Both the position numbers and the translations under genes were made by a program. Below, piece by piece: positions 36,110-48,872 of a DNA stretch of 64,000 nucleotides (position 1 is the stretch's first letter; every line of letters begins with the position of its first letter). The notes under the pieces are model-generated. The model had not been told where the DNA came from. It worked only from the letters and a program-made list of their open reading frames with translations, and ran no database searches. The stretch comes from Erythrophleum ivorense (Eukaryota; Streptophyta; Magnoliopsida; Fabales; Fabaceae): assembly GCA_026724425.1 (NCBI GenBank), contig JAIUCV010000001.1:10770556-10834555 (forward strand). Reading direction: 5' to 3'.

Positions 36110-36561
36110 ATTTAAGGCTTAAGAATGCCAGAACTTCTACTTAAGACTCAATAAGCATAGCATCAAATGATGTAGAAGATGACGATGAAGTGGCCTTATG
36201 GTTAGAGGCTATAGGTGGCTCATGATTTGATGTTGTTTGTTCTTGTGGGACCTCTTCTTCCATTCATAACTCAGGACTCCATTCAGATTTTGAAAAAGAA
36301 TTACACAGGAGGATTGTAATAGAGACAACACTTTTAAGACAAGAGAACCAAGAGCTTAGAGAGTAAAATCAACAAATCTTGTCTATACTAAACCAGCATC
36401 AACAAACACTTAATATGTTGCAACACCTTGAATCGTGTTTATCTTGTGTCCCATTAAATCTTATATTGAAAGAATCAGCAGTTGAGAAGATAGGCCCTAA
36501 GTTCCTCCTCTATAAATATGATTTCATTTTTTTTCATGTTATTTTAAATTATATATTTTAA
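36110..36561 (+). pseudogene. Coiled-coil tail of the CACTA second gene
   Basis: Pieces read DDEVALWLEAIGG (about 36180) and ELHRRIVIETTLLRQENQEL (about 36297-36357). An in-frame TAA follows, then NQQILSILNQHQQTLNMLQH. The heptad-like spacing of leucine and isoleucine suggests a coiled coil, as found at the C-terminus of Transposase_24 proteins. It lies between the 70-bp array and the subterminal repeats, as expected for the last exon. Confidence 0.5.
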
Positions 36562-36739
36562 GTTAAGGATTGTTATAATCTATTTTATAAACATGTAACT
36601 AAGGATCATGTTAATCTATCTTTTACTTTTTATTGAATATTGTTGTGTTATTTTATTTTATTGGATAAGTAGCAAAAGTAATATTGAGACTATATTAAAA
36701 AAACATAATATAATGAAAAAAAATTAAATCAGCAACATA

Positions 36740-37128
36740 TTTCCGTCGTTGATCTATCATTGATTAGTGACAGAATTTTTCATCACTGATTCGTCACAAA
36801 TTAGTGACGAAAAATTCTGTTGCTAATTACTAACACAACATTCCAACATTGATCAGTCACTAATTTGTGACAAAAAGTTTTGTCATTGATCTGTTATAAA
36901 TTAGGAATACTTTATACCTATAATTAGCGACAGAATTCTGATCAACGATGAAATATTCTGTCGCTAAATAGCGACGGAATTTTTATTTCTGTCATTAATT
37001 AATTAGCAACGATAAAATTAGTGACAGAAATAATTCGTCTCTAATTCTGTCTCTAATTAATTTGTGACGGAATTATCCACATTTAGCGACAGAAAATTTC
37101 GTCGCTAATCTCTATTTTTCTTGTAGTG
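36740..37128. repeat. Subterminal repeats and right terminus of the CACTA element
   Basis: Short words of the type GTCACTAATTTGTGAC, GTCGCTAAT and TAGCGACAGAA recur in both orientations through this stretch. They are the binding-site type of repeat found inside CACTA ends. The stretch stops at the terminus TTTTTCTTGTAGTG. Confidence 0.85.
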
Positions 37129-37134
37129 AATCCA

Positions 37135-37650
37135 TTAAAATTTGTTTTAAATTTCCAATTTTTGTGTGAAATTCTTAATTCTTTTGGTATATTGAAGACC
37201 AAATTCTTTCCTTAACCAATTAGAATCTTAAATTTGACTACATGAGACAATATTTTCCAAATTTTGTCTTTAAATGAAATTTCTAATTTATTCCCAATTT
37301 TGCCCCTTGAAAAATCCCTAATTTCCAATGCTTTAAAAAACTGAAATTTCTCCTTTAGCCAATTAAAATTTCAAATTCCACACAAACTCCATATAATTTC
37401 CCTCAAATTTTGACCTTAAAATAAAATCCTTAATTGTATTCCCAATTTTGCCCTAGACTTCTAGTTTCCTTACAAAATCCCTAATTTCCTATGCATTGAA
37501 TATCAAAATTCTTTCATTGTCCTATCAAAATCTCAAATTTAACGGATACACTACAATATTTTCCCCAAAATTTGCCACTAAACAAAATTCCTAACTTTGC
37601 CTCTAATTTTATTCATATATCCAATTTTCCCATGAAAAATCTCTAATTTA
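37135..37650. repeat. Three degenerate tandem units of about 170 bp
   Basis: Beside the CACTA end, a unit recurs with the order CCTAATTTCCAATGC, AAATTCTTTCCTTAACCAATTA, CAAATTT plus an A/C-rich part, ATATTTTCC, AATTTTG(A/T)C, and CCCAATTTTGCCC. Starts lie near 37160, 37315 and 37485. Copies are diverged. They are outside the CACTA terminus and non-coding. Confidence 0.7.
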
Positions 37651-40600
37651 GTTCAAAGAGTTTGGGATTAGTTTTTTAAAGATCATATTTGACTAAGTTA
37701 AGACATTTTGGAAATGAAATTTAAATGAATTGAAGGAATTTTTGAATCACATGTCGTGCATGTGCTATTTTTTAGTCAAAAAATTAACAAAGAAAAATAT
37801 TACATATCAATATGCTAATGGTTTAACCTTTAGATCATTTAATTCTAAACTTTCAGGCCCACCAAAATAGAATTGAGCGGGGTACCAAATAATATTTTAC
37901 AAAAAAAATAACATAGTAATAAGTGGTAGAGATCCACATAAAACATTAAGTTGATCTCAATTTTAAAAAATGAAACTTACATACTATTATACCTGGGTGT
38001 ATTTAATTTCATTTTTATCCTCTGATAATAAGATGGTTGTCTCATTGGATGATGAGCTGACAAGCTGCCGCGTCTCCAACTTTCATTTCAATACACTTTT
38101 GTTGAGTAAACTTGCAATAGTTTTTACTTCTAAGTTTTCTTCTGCTTTTTTTGATTGAGTGAATTTATTTTTAAAGTACAAAGTCTTTTACAAATATTAC
38201 TTATCCCACCAAAAAAAAAAATTTAACTGGCGGGCAGAAATTCAATTTCTTCACATTTCATATTCTATAGAAGTTTAAAATGCTTGATCGAAATTGACCT
38301 AAACAAACTGGAAAACCTAAGAAGTCTTTTAACACGATCACCAAAAAATAAAAAAGAAATGTCTATTATACCATATGAAAAATAAAAATCACATGACTAA
38401 GACAAGTAGAAAATGAAGAACTTGTGCTAAAATAGCAGTGAATTTTTTCATGGAAAAAATCATTTACTAGAATTATTTTTTAATAAGATTTTTTCCTAAT
38501 CTAAGAGTAATCAATGTTAAATTAATAATTAACTGAATCTATGCCTTAAGAAAAAAGTAACTTTTACCATTTAGTGTCAATTCAAAGATATTGTTTTATG
38601 CCGTATATGTCGGCGAATTAATCAATCCAATTATGTGGTCCACCTCGTGGCTACCATGGAAAAATTTGGTGGCACCGATTGTAAAACTGTGGACTAATAA
38701 ACAAAGATTTTGGGCCTTTTTTTTATTGGGTCATGTAGAAAATCATAGAATGGAGATGGAACTAATGATCATTGGGTGGATTGAGATAACTAGAAAGCTA
38801 AAAACTTTGTGTGGCACTGAGGTTTGCATTAACCAAGTGGTGGTGGTTGATGGAGGGTCCTGACAATGACTAGAAAAGAGATCATTTTAAAAAAATTTGC
38901 TAGAGGACCACCAAGGCACTCGCTTTAATTAATTAAATATTGCATTACCTTTTTTTTTTTTTGAGGAAGATTGCATTACCTTTTTCTGTTACTTTTTTTT
39001 TCTTTATCTGACAAACCTGCATAAAAATATTACCGCTATATTGACTTAATAAACGTCTCATGATCTGTAGAATGAAGAAATATTGTATAAATTTGGTCTA
39101 TTATTTAATTTCTTTTTAGACTAAGTCTGTCAAGATTTGATAGATTAAGGAGTTGTTATATACTATAGTTATTTTTATTTTAATATATTTAAAATGTTTA
39201 TGTTTGATACTTTAATATTCAAGATAATTGGTATCATTCAAAGCATTAAGGGACATAAACTAACAACATTTTAAATATATATAATGAGACATCACTAAAA
39301 GATTACCAGAATCTCACATCTTTAAAGTTTAAATTGTGTTAACTTTTTAAAATCATAAATATCATATCTAATACATTAGTAACATATACTATGATATTCA
39401 AGATAAAAAAACATAGGATAGGATAGTTCTAATAAACTCTAAATTATTCTTCAATAATTTTTTTAATGCCAAAAACAGTAAATTGGAAGGGGAAAAAGGA
39501 GAAAAGGCGTAAGAGTGGCTTTAAAGTAGAATATGTTCTGTTTGTTATATGGAGTTAAAGGGGGGCCAACTTTTATTTTATGACACTGGCTTTAGGAGGT
39601 AACTAACGATTACTCTTCTATAAAGATAAAGCAAAGAGAATTTGAGTGATCAGATTAGAGTTCAAAGGCTTAGCTGGCTCATTTGCGACATAAAGGGCAA
39701 AAAGTTCATCGTTGAAGCTGTGATGCAAAAGGGTAAAGTTGTGTTAATGATGATTCAAGTTAGATAATAGTATGAACATTTTAAATAGCAATATCAAATC
39801 ATAAATCATATTTTTGGTATTGCTTCTTCCACTGCATCTGGAAATTTGGAAGTTCTGAGCTTGATGGGGAATTTAATATTAAAAAAATGTTGAAAATTCT
39901 GGAATCCATATGGGAATTCTAGACATTATTGGAGATTTTGTTCGCCTTTGTTAAACAGCGGAATTTGGATTTTCAAGCGTTTCGCATGATGCAGGCTATA
40001 GAATTTCCATTTTTTAAAATTCTGGAGATAAATTAAGTTAATAAAAAATATATAATAAGTTAAATGTATAAAAAAAATTTCAAGTGAAATTCAGCTTTAA
40101 CATCTTGTGCATATTTATTTTTTTATTAACTTAAAGTACTTGTCTTTGTTTAATCCTCTGTATATATTGTTGTAAGTTGTTTATACTGTCCTGGTACATG
40201 GCAAGTTCTAAAGTAAAGTGAATATATGTAGATTTTGTTGTTCTCTGCATAAGCAGAAGAAGATTGTGTCGACATAGATTTGCCGGATGTACTGAAAAGC
40301 CCGTTGGAACTTGCAGGTATTACAAAAGGATAGTTTGCATCCCCTCTTGGGCAAACACTCAATCATTCTCTTACAAAGGCCTCCGCGTATATAGGAGGGG
40401 ATCCAAACTTAAAAAAGAAGCAATGAATACTCTTAATTTGGTTAAAAAAATTAGCCCGTTTAGATATTGTCAATTTTTATGAAAGATTGAGAGTACAAAT
40501 ATTTATAAGGAATCATCTAAAAATCGTGTCCGGATAATTTGCATTTAGCAAGTAAATACATGGCGTGTAATTGGACAGTAATGGAAAAAAAAAGTAGATG

Positions 40601-41207
40601 AAAAAAAAAGAAATAAATTCTATATATATTCTACTGCTTTGTACTACACTCTTTTTTACTATATACAATACAATATTACAAGAGATTTAAGGGCCTAAAA
40701 ATGTCACGTCAACAAGTGTGTATATTGACATTATATATATATATATATATATATATAAAATCAATTTAGTTGATCCAATTATAAATTGGGTTAAGATACT
40801 CTTTATTCTGAACTTAGAGCACTTACCTTTTACTCTTTTATTTTTCTATTTAAAAATATCATTTTACCTTTGAGAAGTTAGTGTGCAGTAGTGTTTTGCA
40901 TTCTCTATAATATTACGCTATGTAGTACGAGAAAGAATAACCCAAAGAAGTATAAATGTATATGAGATTCACTTTTTCTCTTGCTACCTACTCTTTATTT
41001 TTTTCTCTCTCTCTCTCCAATTGCACATGGTGTATTTATATGTTAAATGGAGAAAAATAATTATAAAAAAGTAATGAGCTTTTTGTAAATTTTATTTAGA
41101 CAAAAATATACAACTCTTTTGTAAAAAAGTTATGAGCTTTTTGTAAAATGGAAAAGATAAATTTAAATAAATAATATTAATATGAAATTTAATATATAAA
41201 TGAAGTT
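37651..41207. other. AT-rich intergenic DNA, no gene seen
   Basis: Open frames such as 38591-38863 (90 codons, plus) and the overlapping pair near 40150-40482 do not resemble known families. A TA run lies at 40732-40757 and a CT run at 41004-41018. I see no mobile-element ends here. Confidence 0.45.
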
Positions 41208-41330
41208 GAGTAAGATATGCTTTCAGGAAAGGGAGAGGTTTAGAGGGGAGAATACATGGTTCATACAAAAATTCTATTTCTTAAAAACTTTGTTACAACA
41301 CATAATACCCTCTACAGAGGAAGAACCCCA

Positions 41331-41340
41331 ACTTATATAG
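41331..41340 (-). promoter_or_regulatory. TATA box in the intergenic segment of copy A
   Basis: CTATATAAGT on the minus strand, in a segment that matches copy B around 53721-53732. In exogenous pararetroviruses this region holds the promoter. Whether it is active here is unknown. Confidence 0.55.
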
Positions 41341-41420
41341 GCCGAGGCTAAAACAAATAAACAAACTATTTTTACAAAAGTAAACCACCAAACACTCAAA
41401 GTAGATTGCTTTTCAGGCCA

Positions 41421-41717
41421 TTAATATAATAGATAGACCACTTTAATAAAGTGACATAATGACTCGACTTTTAAGACAAGCAGAAGGGCAATAATACTAT
41501 AATTTTGAGTACATGATGCAACTAGATAAATACATGTGAAGGATTCTAATCCTTTCTTTATTGGTTCATGTGAAGAAGAAAGGCTGAGAGTAGAGTCGTC
41601 TTCATTGCTAAAGTCTTCATCTATCCTTGGCTTTTTGTAATGCTCTACAAGCCACTTGTTTATGGCATCAGAATCATAAAAGTATAGATCATGTGAGTCT
41701 TGGATTAATTGGGCCAA
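41421..41717 (-). pseudogene. C-terminal fragment of the copy A polyprotein
   Basis: A minus-strand frame includes the acidic, Ser-rich stretch IDEDFSNEDDSTLSLSSSHE near the end of the coding region. The same region occurs in copy B at 53430-53510. The first half aligns in position with the end of a pararetrovirus polyprotein. The later half of the frame, past EPIKKG, probably reads through non-coding leader. No function can be assigned. Confidence 0.5.
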
Positions 41718-42559
41718 GAATCAGGCTTTGTGTCTATAAGAAGTGTTAGGTTCAAAAGGATTATGAGTCAGAGTCAATTTTTTCCATAGTTCCAATTTGG
41801 GCTTCATTATCATTAGGGATATTAAGGTCATGCATCTATATTTCACCAAGGATGAATTCTCTTATGCATGGGCCAAGAGAAGTGTAGAAGACAACATTGT
41901 CATTTATTGAATAATGGTTGAGATCACACCAGAACATTCTTAAATTTTTCTTCACATTTGCTTGTTATGTTGGCTGATCTTTCAAGGTATGTGAAAGATA
42001 TGATTGATTTACTACATATAGTGTGTCACCTGAGCCACAATTATAGGGTTTGTGGAGGATAAAAATGCATTAAGCCTTTTGTTAGGTAAAAGGAATATTC
42101 TAAAGTTAATTATCCATGATCATTTTGTGTAATTCTCTCTGCCACATTAAGAGTGGTGACAACTATTCCAAAAATGTCTAAAGATTGGAATGTTTGTTTT
42201 CTTGTTGATAGGGAAAATTATAAGTCTCTAAGGGTGGTAAGATAATAACATGGGCATAAAGGACTATTAAAGACCATAAATACCAAAGTGTTTCATCAAA
42301 GAAAGTATTTTTGATAAAGAGAGAACTAGAAAAGAGGTATCAATGTCAAAGTAAGAAGGAAAGACAAGTAATCATGTCTTTTTTTAGGAGGAAATATAGC
42401 CAATAAAAGAGATTTTTTGACAACGGCATCCACTTTTATTGGAGTGGTTGGTTCTTTAAGACATGACAAAAATCGTCTTTTATTGGTTGCATTAAGGTCA
42501 ACAGGTGTGAAGAGAATGTTTTTGCTTGAAGTGGGATGAGTAATGAAAATAAGGGGTAT

Positions 42560-43690
42560 TGGTTTTTAAAGTGTAATGAGGTGGGTGAGTTTAGGTCGGG
42601 AAAGGATATCAACTATGAGATTGTTATGGCCTTTGATATGCTAGACTATGAATTTATAATGAGGGAACCAATCTTTCTCGTGAGGTAGTTACTTATCTGG
42701 AAAGATTTTATTCTTAGAGGCTAATATCTTAGGAAACAATTTGTTATCCATTTGTAATATAAAGTGATATGGAGTGAGAGAAAAGTTGAATTTCTCCATT
42801 CCTTTCTTTACAACTAGAATCTCCTTATAGATTTTATAGTAATGTTTTTCAAACTTTTTTAATTGTCCACTAACATGTCCACAGTAGAATTGTTTTCCAT
42901 TAATCTCTTATATAAGCATAATGCCCAAAAAATTATCACTAACATCTGTTTGCAAGATTTACATTGGTTGAAAATTTTAAGAGGTGGAAGATGCTAAGTG
43001 ATCTTTTTTAGAGATTGAACAGCTATGATTTTTTTTAGAAAAGTCCTCTAAAAAGTTTTCACAATTGACTGACATGGTTGGCAACATGTGAAATGAAATC
43101 TTTGATGTAATTAACAATTTCTAGAATTGTTGAATTTATTTAGGAGTGAGATTTTTATCTGAAAAGTTAAGTAGTTCTTATACTATATGTGGACCAAGTT
43201 AATAGTGTCCCTTATTAAAAGTTATACCCAAAAACTCAATTTAGGCTAAGCTTATTTGATTTTTTTGGGCTAAAAGCATGATACCACAGTGTTGACTAAC
43301 ATCTAAAAACTATTGTAATAGTTTCTTATAGTCTTTTTCATTCTTTGAGAAAAAAAGGATATCATAAATATAAATGAGTGCACTTAAGAATATGGGCTCA
43401 TAAATCTTTATCATTACTTTTTAAAATAATGATGAACCTACCTTCTGTCCAAATGGCGTTACAGCCCATTAATATTAAGCATTAGAAATATAGAATGTCG
43501 TTTTATGGCATTCTACTAGGTCAATCCCTAATTGCCAAAATTTTGCCTTTAGATCAAACTTTTTTTTAAAAAAAAAAATCTTTACTTCTTTAAGGTGGAC
43601 AATTTGTGTGCTAATTTTTGGAAAGGGAAATTTGTCATCTTAAAGGAACTATTAAGGGATTTATAGTCAATAACTAATCAATCAATATGA
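42560..43690 (-). pseudogene. Reverse transcriptase/RNase H relic of copy A
   Basis: The frame contains LIYIYDILFF (43372-43343), the position of the reverse-transcriptase active site, where the family norm is Tyr-X-Asp-Asp. Here the first of the two aspartates is tyrosine. Downstream, a segment homologous to the FLGIVNYIKDF region of copy B is broken by stops. The RNase H part ends near 42560. The missing aspartate and the stops make it inactive. Confidence 0.75.
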
Positions 43691-43734
43691 AAGGAAGAAA
43701 GTTGGTAGGTAAGTGAGTAAAGAAATATATACAA

Positions 43735-46080
43735 ACATGAGTGATTCTTCTTTGGATATCTCGAATCCCATTAGACTTTCATATACTTATCTATTCTAAA
43801 AAATCTTCCTTCTTCGATAATTAGAAACCTTTCTGATAAAATAGAAAATCTCATATAAATTAATCATCTTTCTGAAGATGTTCATCTAAATGAAACCTTT
43901 TTTCCTTTTATGAATTTGTATAACATCTATAACTAAAATCAAACCATCATTAGAAGCATAAAAAGCTTGATCTCTGGCCATGAACCTTTAGTCAAAAAAA
44001 TCCTCCAAAGCACTAGACTAGACTAGTGTGGTTTTCTAGCTATTTCTACTAAATAATATGTTGCCTTTGAATTCCCTACTAATTTGATCACCTATTAGTA
44101 GATGGAAGGTTGTACCTATTTCATGTCAAAACTATCTGACTAGTCTTGAATTTCATGGCAAAAAAGGCACTTTTGTTACTACCTGAGTTTCTTTTTTAGA
44201 CATAGCCTCTATAAAATATCAAAATGCTTTGATAGGACTCTTTTGACAACTTTAAATGGTGGGAGTGTTATTTTGACAATCGCTCCATATTTTAACAGAA
44301 AATTGACTGATCTAACTCTTCATACTCGACTAAAAGTCCAAGTCTAGATTGTTGGAGTTAAGTAAGATCCAGCTACTATCATGGCCACATTACATCATTA
44401 AATTATTTATAGGCTTCAGGACCAAGCTTTGGATTTGCATTTTCCTAATTCCACCAAGGATGCTCTCTATATAGTTGCTGATTGGTTTGATCCTTTAACT
44501 ATTATCTATATCCTAAGGCAACTTCCTATAAAAGAACTAAGTTAGTTAATGCCTTTAGAGTAGATTACTAATTATGAATAGGAGTTTCATTCTCATTGCC
44601 ATCCTACCCACACAACGACTCCTTTATAAACTCACTAACTATCTATCAGAAGCATTAAAATAGTTTTTTAAAAACTCAATGTTGATGAAGCCAGTCAAGC
44701 AAGACCTATAGTTCATCAAGTTATGATGATCACCCTAGTAGTATACTAAAAGATAAAAAGAAGCACTATTTCCATTGATTGTATCTATGGTGATGGCCAT
44801 TATGCTTATATTGTAAAGATAAATGGTGATTTCATTTGGGATTGTGATCCTTCCATGTGTGAACTAGACTATGGATGTGATGATTAGGAAAATTGGGAAG
44901 GATTCGTGTGATAATGACTATTGTCCTTATGATAACTTTGCAATCAAGAAATAAAAGTTAAGAAGGCTAACTTGCTACTCAACACCTCTCACAAAAATCC
45001 TTGAAAATATGATGATGACTGTTACAGTCAAAAACCAAAACCTTGGATAGGGATCAAGAATCCATAACCTAAACCCAATTCTTTTTATAATCTCCTTAAA
45101 GAACTTGGCCATGATGATTTGTTGCCAAAATCCAAGCTTGACCCAATTATTCCTACAACCATTCCAGAAAACAATCCTATGCATGATGTTCATCTTTGTT
45201 AGCTGAACATATAAAGAAGATTTTCCTTCTTTAGAAAGAAAAATAGGAGAAAATAATAGGGTATCTTATCCACCATTCATAGTACTTAATGATGTTACTC
45301 TTCAAGGTACGTACAGACTAATGTCTCAAATTGAAGAAGTTCTTAATTCGCATATGCATAATGCTACAACCCATAACAAAGTTCTTCACAGGATTGACTC
45401 TAAACTTAAAAGCATTTCTACTTAGAGAAGGCATCTCAACATAAAAGTGGATGGACTTTCCTTCAAAGTCCAACAACTTCAAAAAGAAAAAAAACTTACT
45501 TTTCAAGCTTAACAATTTGATACAAATCTAAGGAGATATGTTGATAAACACTACACTAGTCTTGATTTATCCAAAAAGAACAAGAACTTAACAGACTCAA
45601 AAGGGAGCTTAGTAGAGTTAAAGTTGATATGACAAGAAATCAATTTAGAAGAGTCCATGACCAATATCCCACATCATTCTCCTCATATTCCTCTTATTAT
45701 CCTATTTAGTCTACTCCATTATACCTTCATAAAATTTGAGTATGATAGTGTTTTTAAAATCTCTCATTTTATCCTTAAACAAAATCTTCTAAAGAAGGTT
45801 CAAATTCTCATTCAAACTTCATTATAACCACTAAAGCCTTAATCTTCTCATACATAAACATCATCCTTTTCTTTCACCAAATCCATTACACAATAAATGC
45901 CAATAGCACCCTTAAAAATTAAAACTCTACTATCTTCACTCCCTTATGAACACATTGCCATCCTAGGATAAAGATAAATAGCTAGAGTGACCTAAAACTA
46001 GTTTCCCACCTTCAAACACCCATGCCATATTGTACCCCTACATTTTCTTCTAGGTCTAACACAGAATCTAAAAAAAGCTT
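43735..46080 (+). pseudogene. N-terminal polyprotein part of copy B (probable movement-protein region)
   Basis: The ATG at 43735 starts MSDSSLDISNPIRLSYTYL before a stop. Further short frames follow, among them one reading DQAFDLHFPNSTKDALYIVA near 44420-44480. By position this is where the movement protein and the start of the coat region lie in single-polyprotein pararetroviruses. I see no motif that proves it. Stops occur every few dozen codons. Minus-strand frames here (44975-45193 and 45318-45515) are shadows. Confidence 0.45.
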
Positions 46081-46092
46081 TAATATTATCTT

Positions 46093-48872
46093 TGTAACAA
46101 CTCTAATTTTTAATTATTGTAATAAAGATTAATTACATGATTAATAATTAAAAATCAATGTCTAAAGCGATTACAATTAATTAAAATAGGAACATGGTAA
46201 GAAAATTTGAACCTTGATATTATTAGGGTTATTAGCTAAGCAACGACAACTAATTGAATCCACAAGTGATCATAATTGTCAGTTAAGACCTTTGGTTCAT
46301 CATACTATTGATTTTAACTCACAAAACCCCTTATAAATGTTCTTAAGTCATTTTCTAACCTTAATATAGTGAAATTCAAGGCTTCTAAGTCAAAAATAAG
46401 AGTTTGGGATTCTTCGTCGTAACTTGGACCTTCCCTGCCGCAACTAAATTGGTTACTAAAACCTAAAAACCAAATTTGGGGACTCCTACAATGACTTGGT
46501 ATATCTGCGCCGCAACATAAGTGACTACTAGAGCTCAAAAGTGATAATTCGAACCTTACACCGCGACTCTAGCATTTCACTTTGTGGTGAAGGTGGTCTT
46601 GGGACCTATTATTCACATATTTCACGTCGCGAGGGGTATGCCTCTTGGAGCCCTCTACTTAAATTATTTGAACTACATCATGACAAAAGTACCTACACTG
46701 CAACGAAGTTGTATTCTATTACCCTACCTAGGTAAAATTTTCATCTTGTACTGCGGCGAGACATACCACCCTACGGTGCTTCTTGTTTCTGACTAACTTC
46801 TGGCTATGACTCAGCTATTCTTGGCCTCAATGTGACCCTCTTCTGTACCTATACCTCCCTAAATTTCATCCTATATACTCCAACTCTCCCTTTAGCAACA
46901 TTCTAAGGCCACTCTACCTTAATTTGTAGGGTTTTAATGGCATTCATCTATCTCATATACTTAGCATGTCTCTCATTACCAAATCAAATCCTAGGTGTTG
47001 ATTCCTACTCATCTATTATCATACATCAACAATTTATATATCAATGACAGCAAAAAGGATTCATAACTACTAACATCATCATCCAAATATAAATTCCAAT
47101 ATAGGCTCCATGCATTACTAGTCTAAGTCAACAATTAAGATATCACATAATTACATTCTCAGATAATAGACCATATCTTAGGATTAACAAGGTTCTATAT
47201 TAGATATATAAGTGCATATATCAAATTCTAAGTTGTAAAAGGTCTAACTCCCTATTAGTTACATCATTGTTTACCAAAATACAAAATACCTACACTTGGC
47301 AATATGATTACATGATGATGATGTTATACAAAAGAATAACAAAAATTAGTATCAATCCTAGATTAGATCCATCCAAGTATAGAATTTTTCACACATGATC
47401 TCAGCTTATGGATTATGGATGTTTATCCACTTACTTTCCTTTATTCTTACCTAAAAGACCTTCATCTGAAATAGTTAGCCCATGAAACAAGGTGAGATAC
47501 AAATTTCAGTAACCAAAGGCAAATTCCATTCATATATTCCAAGTAAATTAACATATGTTCATGAAATCAGATAAGTATCAGAAAATATACTAGTCATATC
47601 AGCAAATGAAATAATTAAGCTATCAGTGATTACTATCCTATACTAGCAATTATATTTTCACATGTTAAAGACCATTAACATCGGGAGAGACTCGTTCATG
47701 GCACTAATTCCCCAATGAGTACAACCTGGGCTCAGTGCATACAAAGGGTCTGATCACAACCTGGTGCCTGATTGAAGCACAATGCATAGGTAGCAGTCAC
47801 ATTATAACTCCACCACAGATTCACAAAGTCTAATCACAATATATCAATAGCCAACCATTCATTTAGCATTTAAAACATAATACACGTATAGTAGATATAA
47901 AAGTAAAATAGAGTATACATGGAATTTAACATTAACTCCGGTTACTTCACTGGTAGATAATTTTTTGAGAGTTAACAACAATGCTACTTCAACTTATGGA
48001 CACAAAACCAGACCATTACCATTCCTAATTATCATTTATAGTAACAAACCCAATACTCGAAGAATTAAATCACAAAGGACTACCTAGAGAACATTTACCC
48101 AACCACTACAAGAACCAAATTCAGATTTGGTTATGCTTATATAAATAATCTCAGACAACACTCTAAATTCTGAGCATATTTGCACAAAACCATCCCCCAT
48201 ATCATAAATAAGCTATAAGGGTCCTAAACCAGTAGAAAATGAATTAAATAAAGAGTTTATACTTACTCAATACCTCTCCTAACTTCAACCTTCGAAAATC
48301 CTCCAAGAAGACATCAAACAACCCAAATAAGATTTAAGGTGTGGGTGAAAATGCTCCAAATGAAAAACCAAACAGGTCAAATTGAAGAGGAAGAAGAGAT
48401 GATCAAGTTATATATAAATTATCTTGGCTAAATCTTGCTCTAAGAGTGAAAAAATATATAATTATGCTGCTAACCTTAACTTCTCCTTTGGACCTCTGAA
48501 ATTTCCTTTATCTCGTGTTTTTTTGCAAAATGAAATAGGGGAGAAGGGTTTTTAAGTTTAAGTTAGGTTGTGGGCTGATCCAAAAGTCTAAATCAAGTGG
48601 GTTCAGAAGTTGGTGCTAGTTGGGTCATGGTTTAGGTGTTAAATAGGTTAAATATAAGTTGAGCTTGCATAAAGTAAATATTGGGCTTCTAAGAAAATAT
48701 AATTAGATCTCCCCACATCTAAGATTGAGCTTTTACACTTAGCTCAAAGCATAATTTAAATTAATCATAAGGCCTAAATTAATGTCCATCTTTCTTAAGT
48801 AATTTTTCTAATTAAACACATATTAATCCCTAATTAATCACGATTATCCTTAATTAATTTTAGGGTCTTACA
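46093..48872. mobile_element. 2.78-kb LTR-like insertion splitting copy B
   Basis: The unit starts TGTAACAACTCTAATTTTTA and ends AATTTTAGGGTCTTACA. Both ends are TG...CA and are imperfect inverted repeats of each other (TGTAA at one end, TTACA at the other), as in plant Ty3/gypsy-type LTRs. Coding similarity to the pararetrovirus stops at its left edge and resumes at GATTAAGGTATTATTGATA. No retroelement proteins are found inside, so it is best read as a long solo LTR or a non-autonomous element. No clean target-site duplication is visible: flanks are ATCTT on the left and TTGAT on the right. Confidence 0.65.

Larger units (their letters stand above)
32105..37128 (+). mobile_element. 3' part of a CACTA (En/Spm) DNA transposon
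   Basis: The right end is TTTTTCTTGTAGTG (37115-37128), the reverse complement of the classic CACTACAAGAAAAA terminus. Inside it, from about 36740, lie many direct and inverted copies of subterminal words such as GTCGCTAAT and TTAGCGACAGAA. Coding relics run left to right: the DUF4218 end of the Tnp2-type transposase, a DUF4216 domain, a low-complexity Ser/Pro region, and a Transposase_24-like region with a coiled-coil tail. All are broken. The DDE catalytic part of the transposase, expected further left, is missing. A left terminus was not found with confidence. Confidence 0.85.
41208..43690 (-). mobile_element. Endogenous pararetrovirus copy A, minus strand, truncated
   Basis: Read on the minus strand, this copy holds reverse transcriptase (about 43650 down to 42950), RNase H (to about 42560), a C-terminal coding part, and an intergenic segment with a TATA box (41331-41340). 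Its left end in element terms is cut: similarity to copy B starts within the reverse transcriptase near 43690, right where copy B begins in the opposite direction. Stops and frameshifts are frequent. Order and motifs fit the Caulimoviridae, closest in plan to genera with one long polyprotein such as Petuvirus or Florendovirus. The genus is inference. The copy is defective. Confidence 0.8.

Noticed and set aside
38591..38863. 90-codon open frame as a gene
   Set aside because: No recognisable domain, no promoter or splice context, and AT-rich surroundings where such frames arise by chance.
44975..45515. Minus-strand frames within the pararetrovirus region
   Set aside because: They are shadows opposite the plus-strand coding relic.
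48107..48118. CACTACAAGAACC as a CACTA terminus
   Set aside because: It lies inside the LTR-like insertion with no partner end or subterminal repeats; a chance word.
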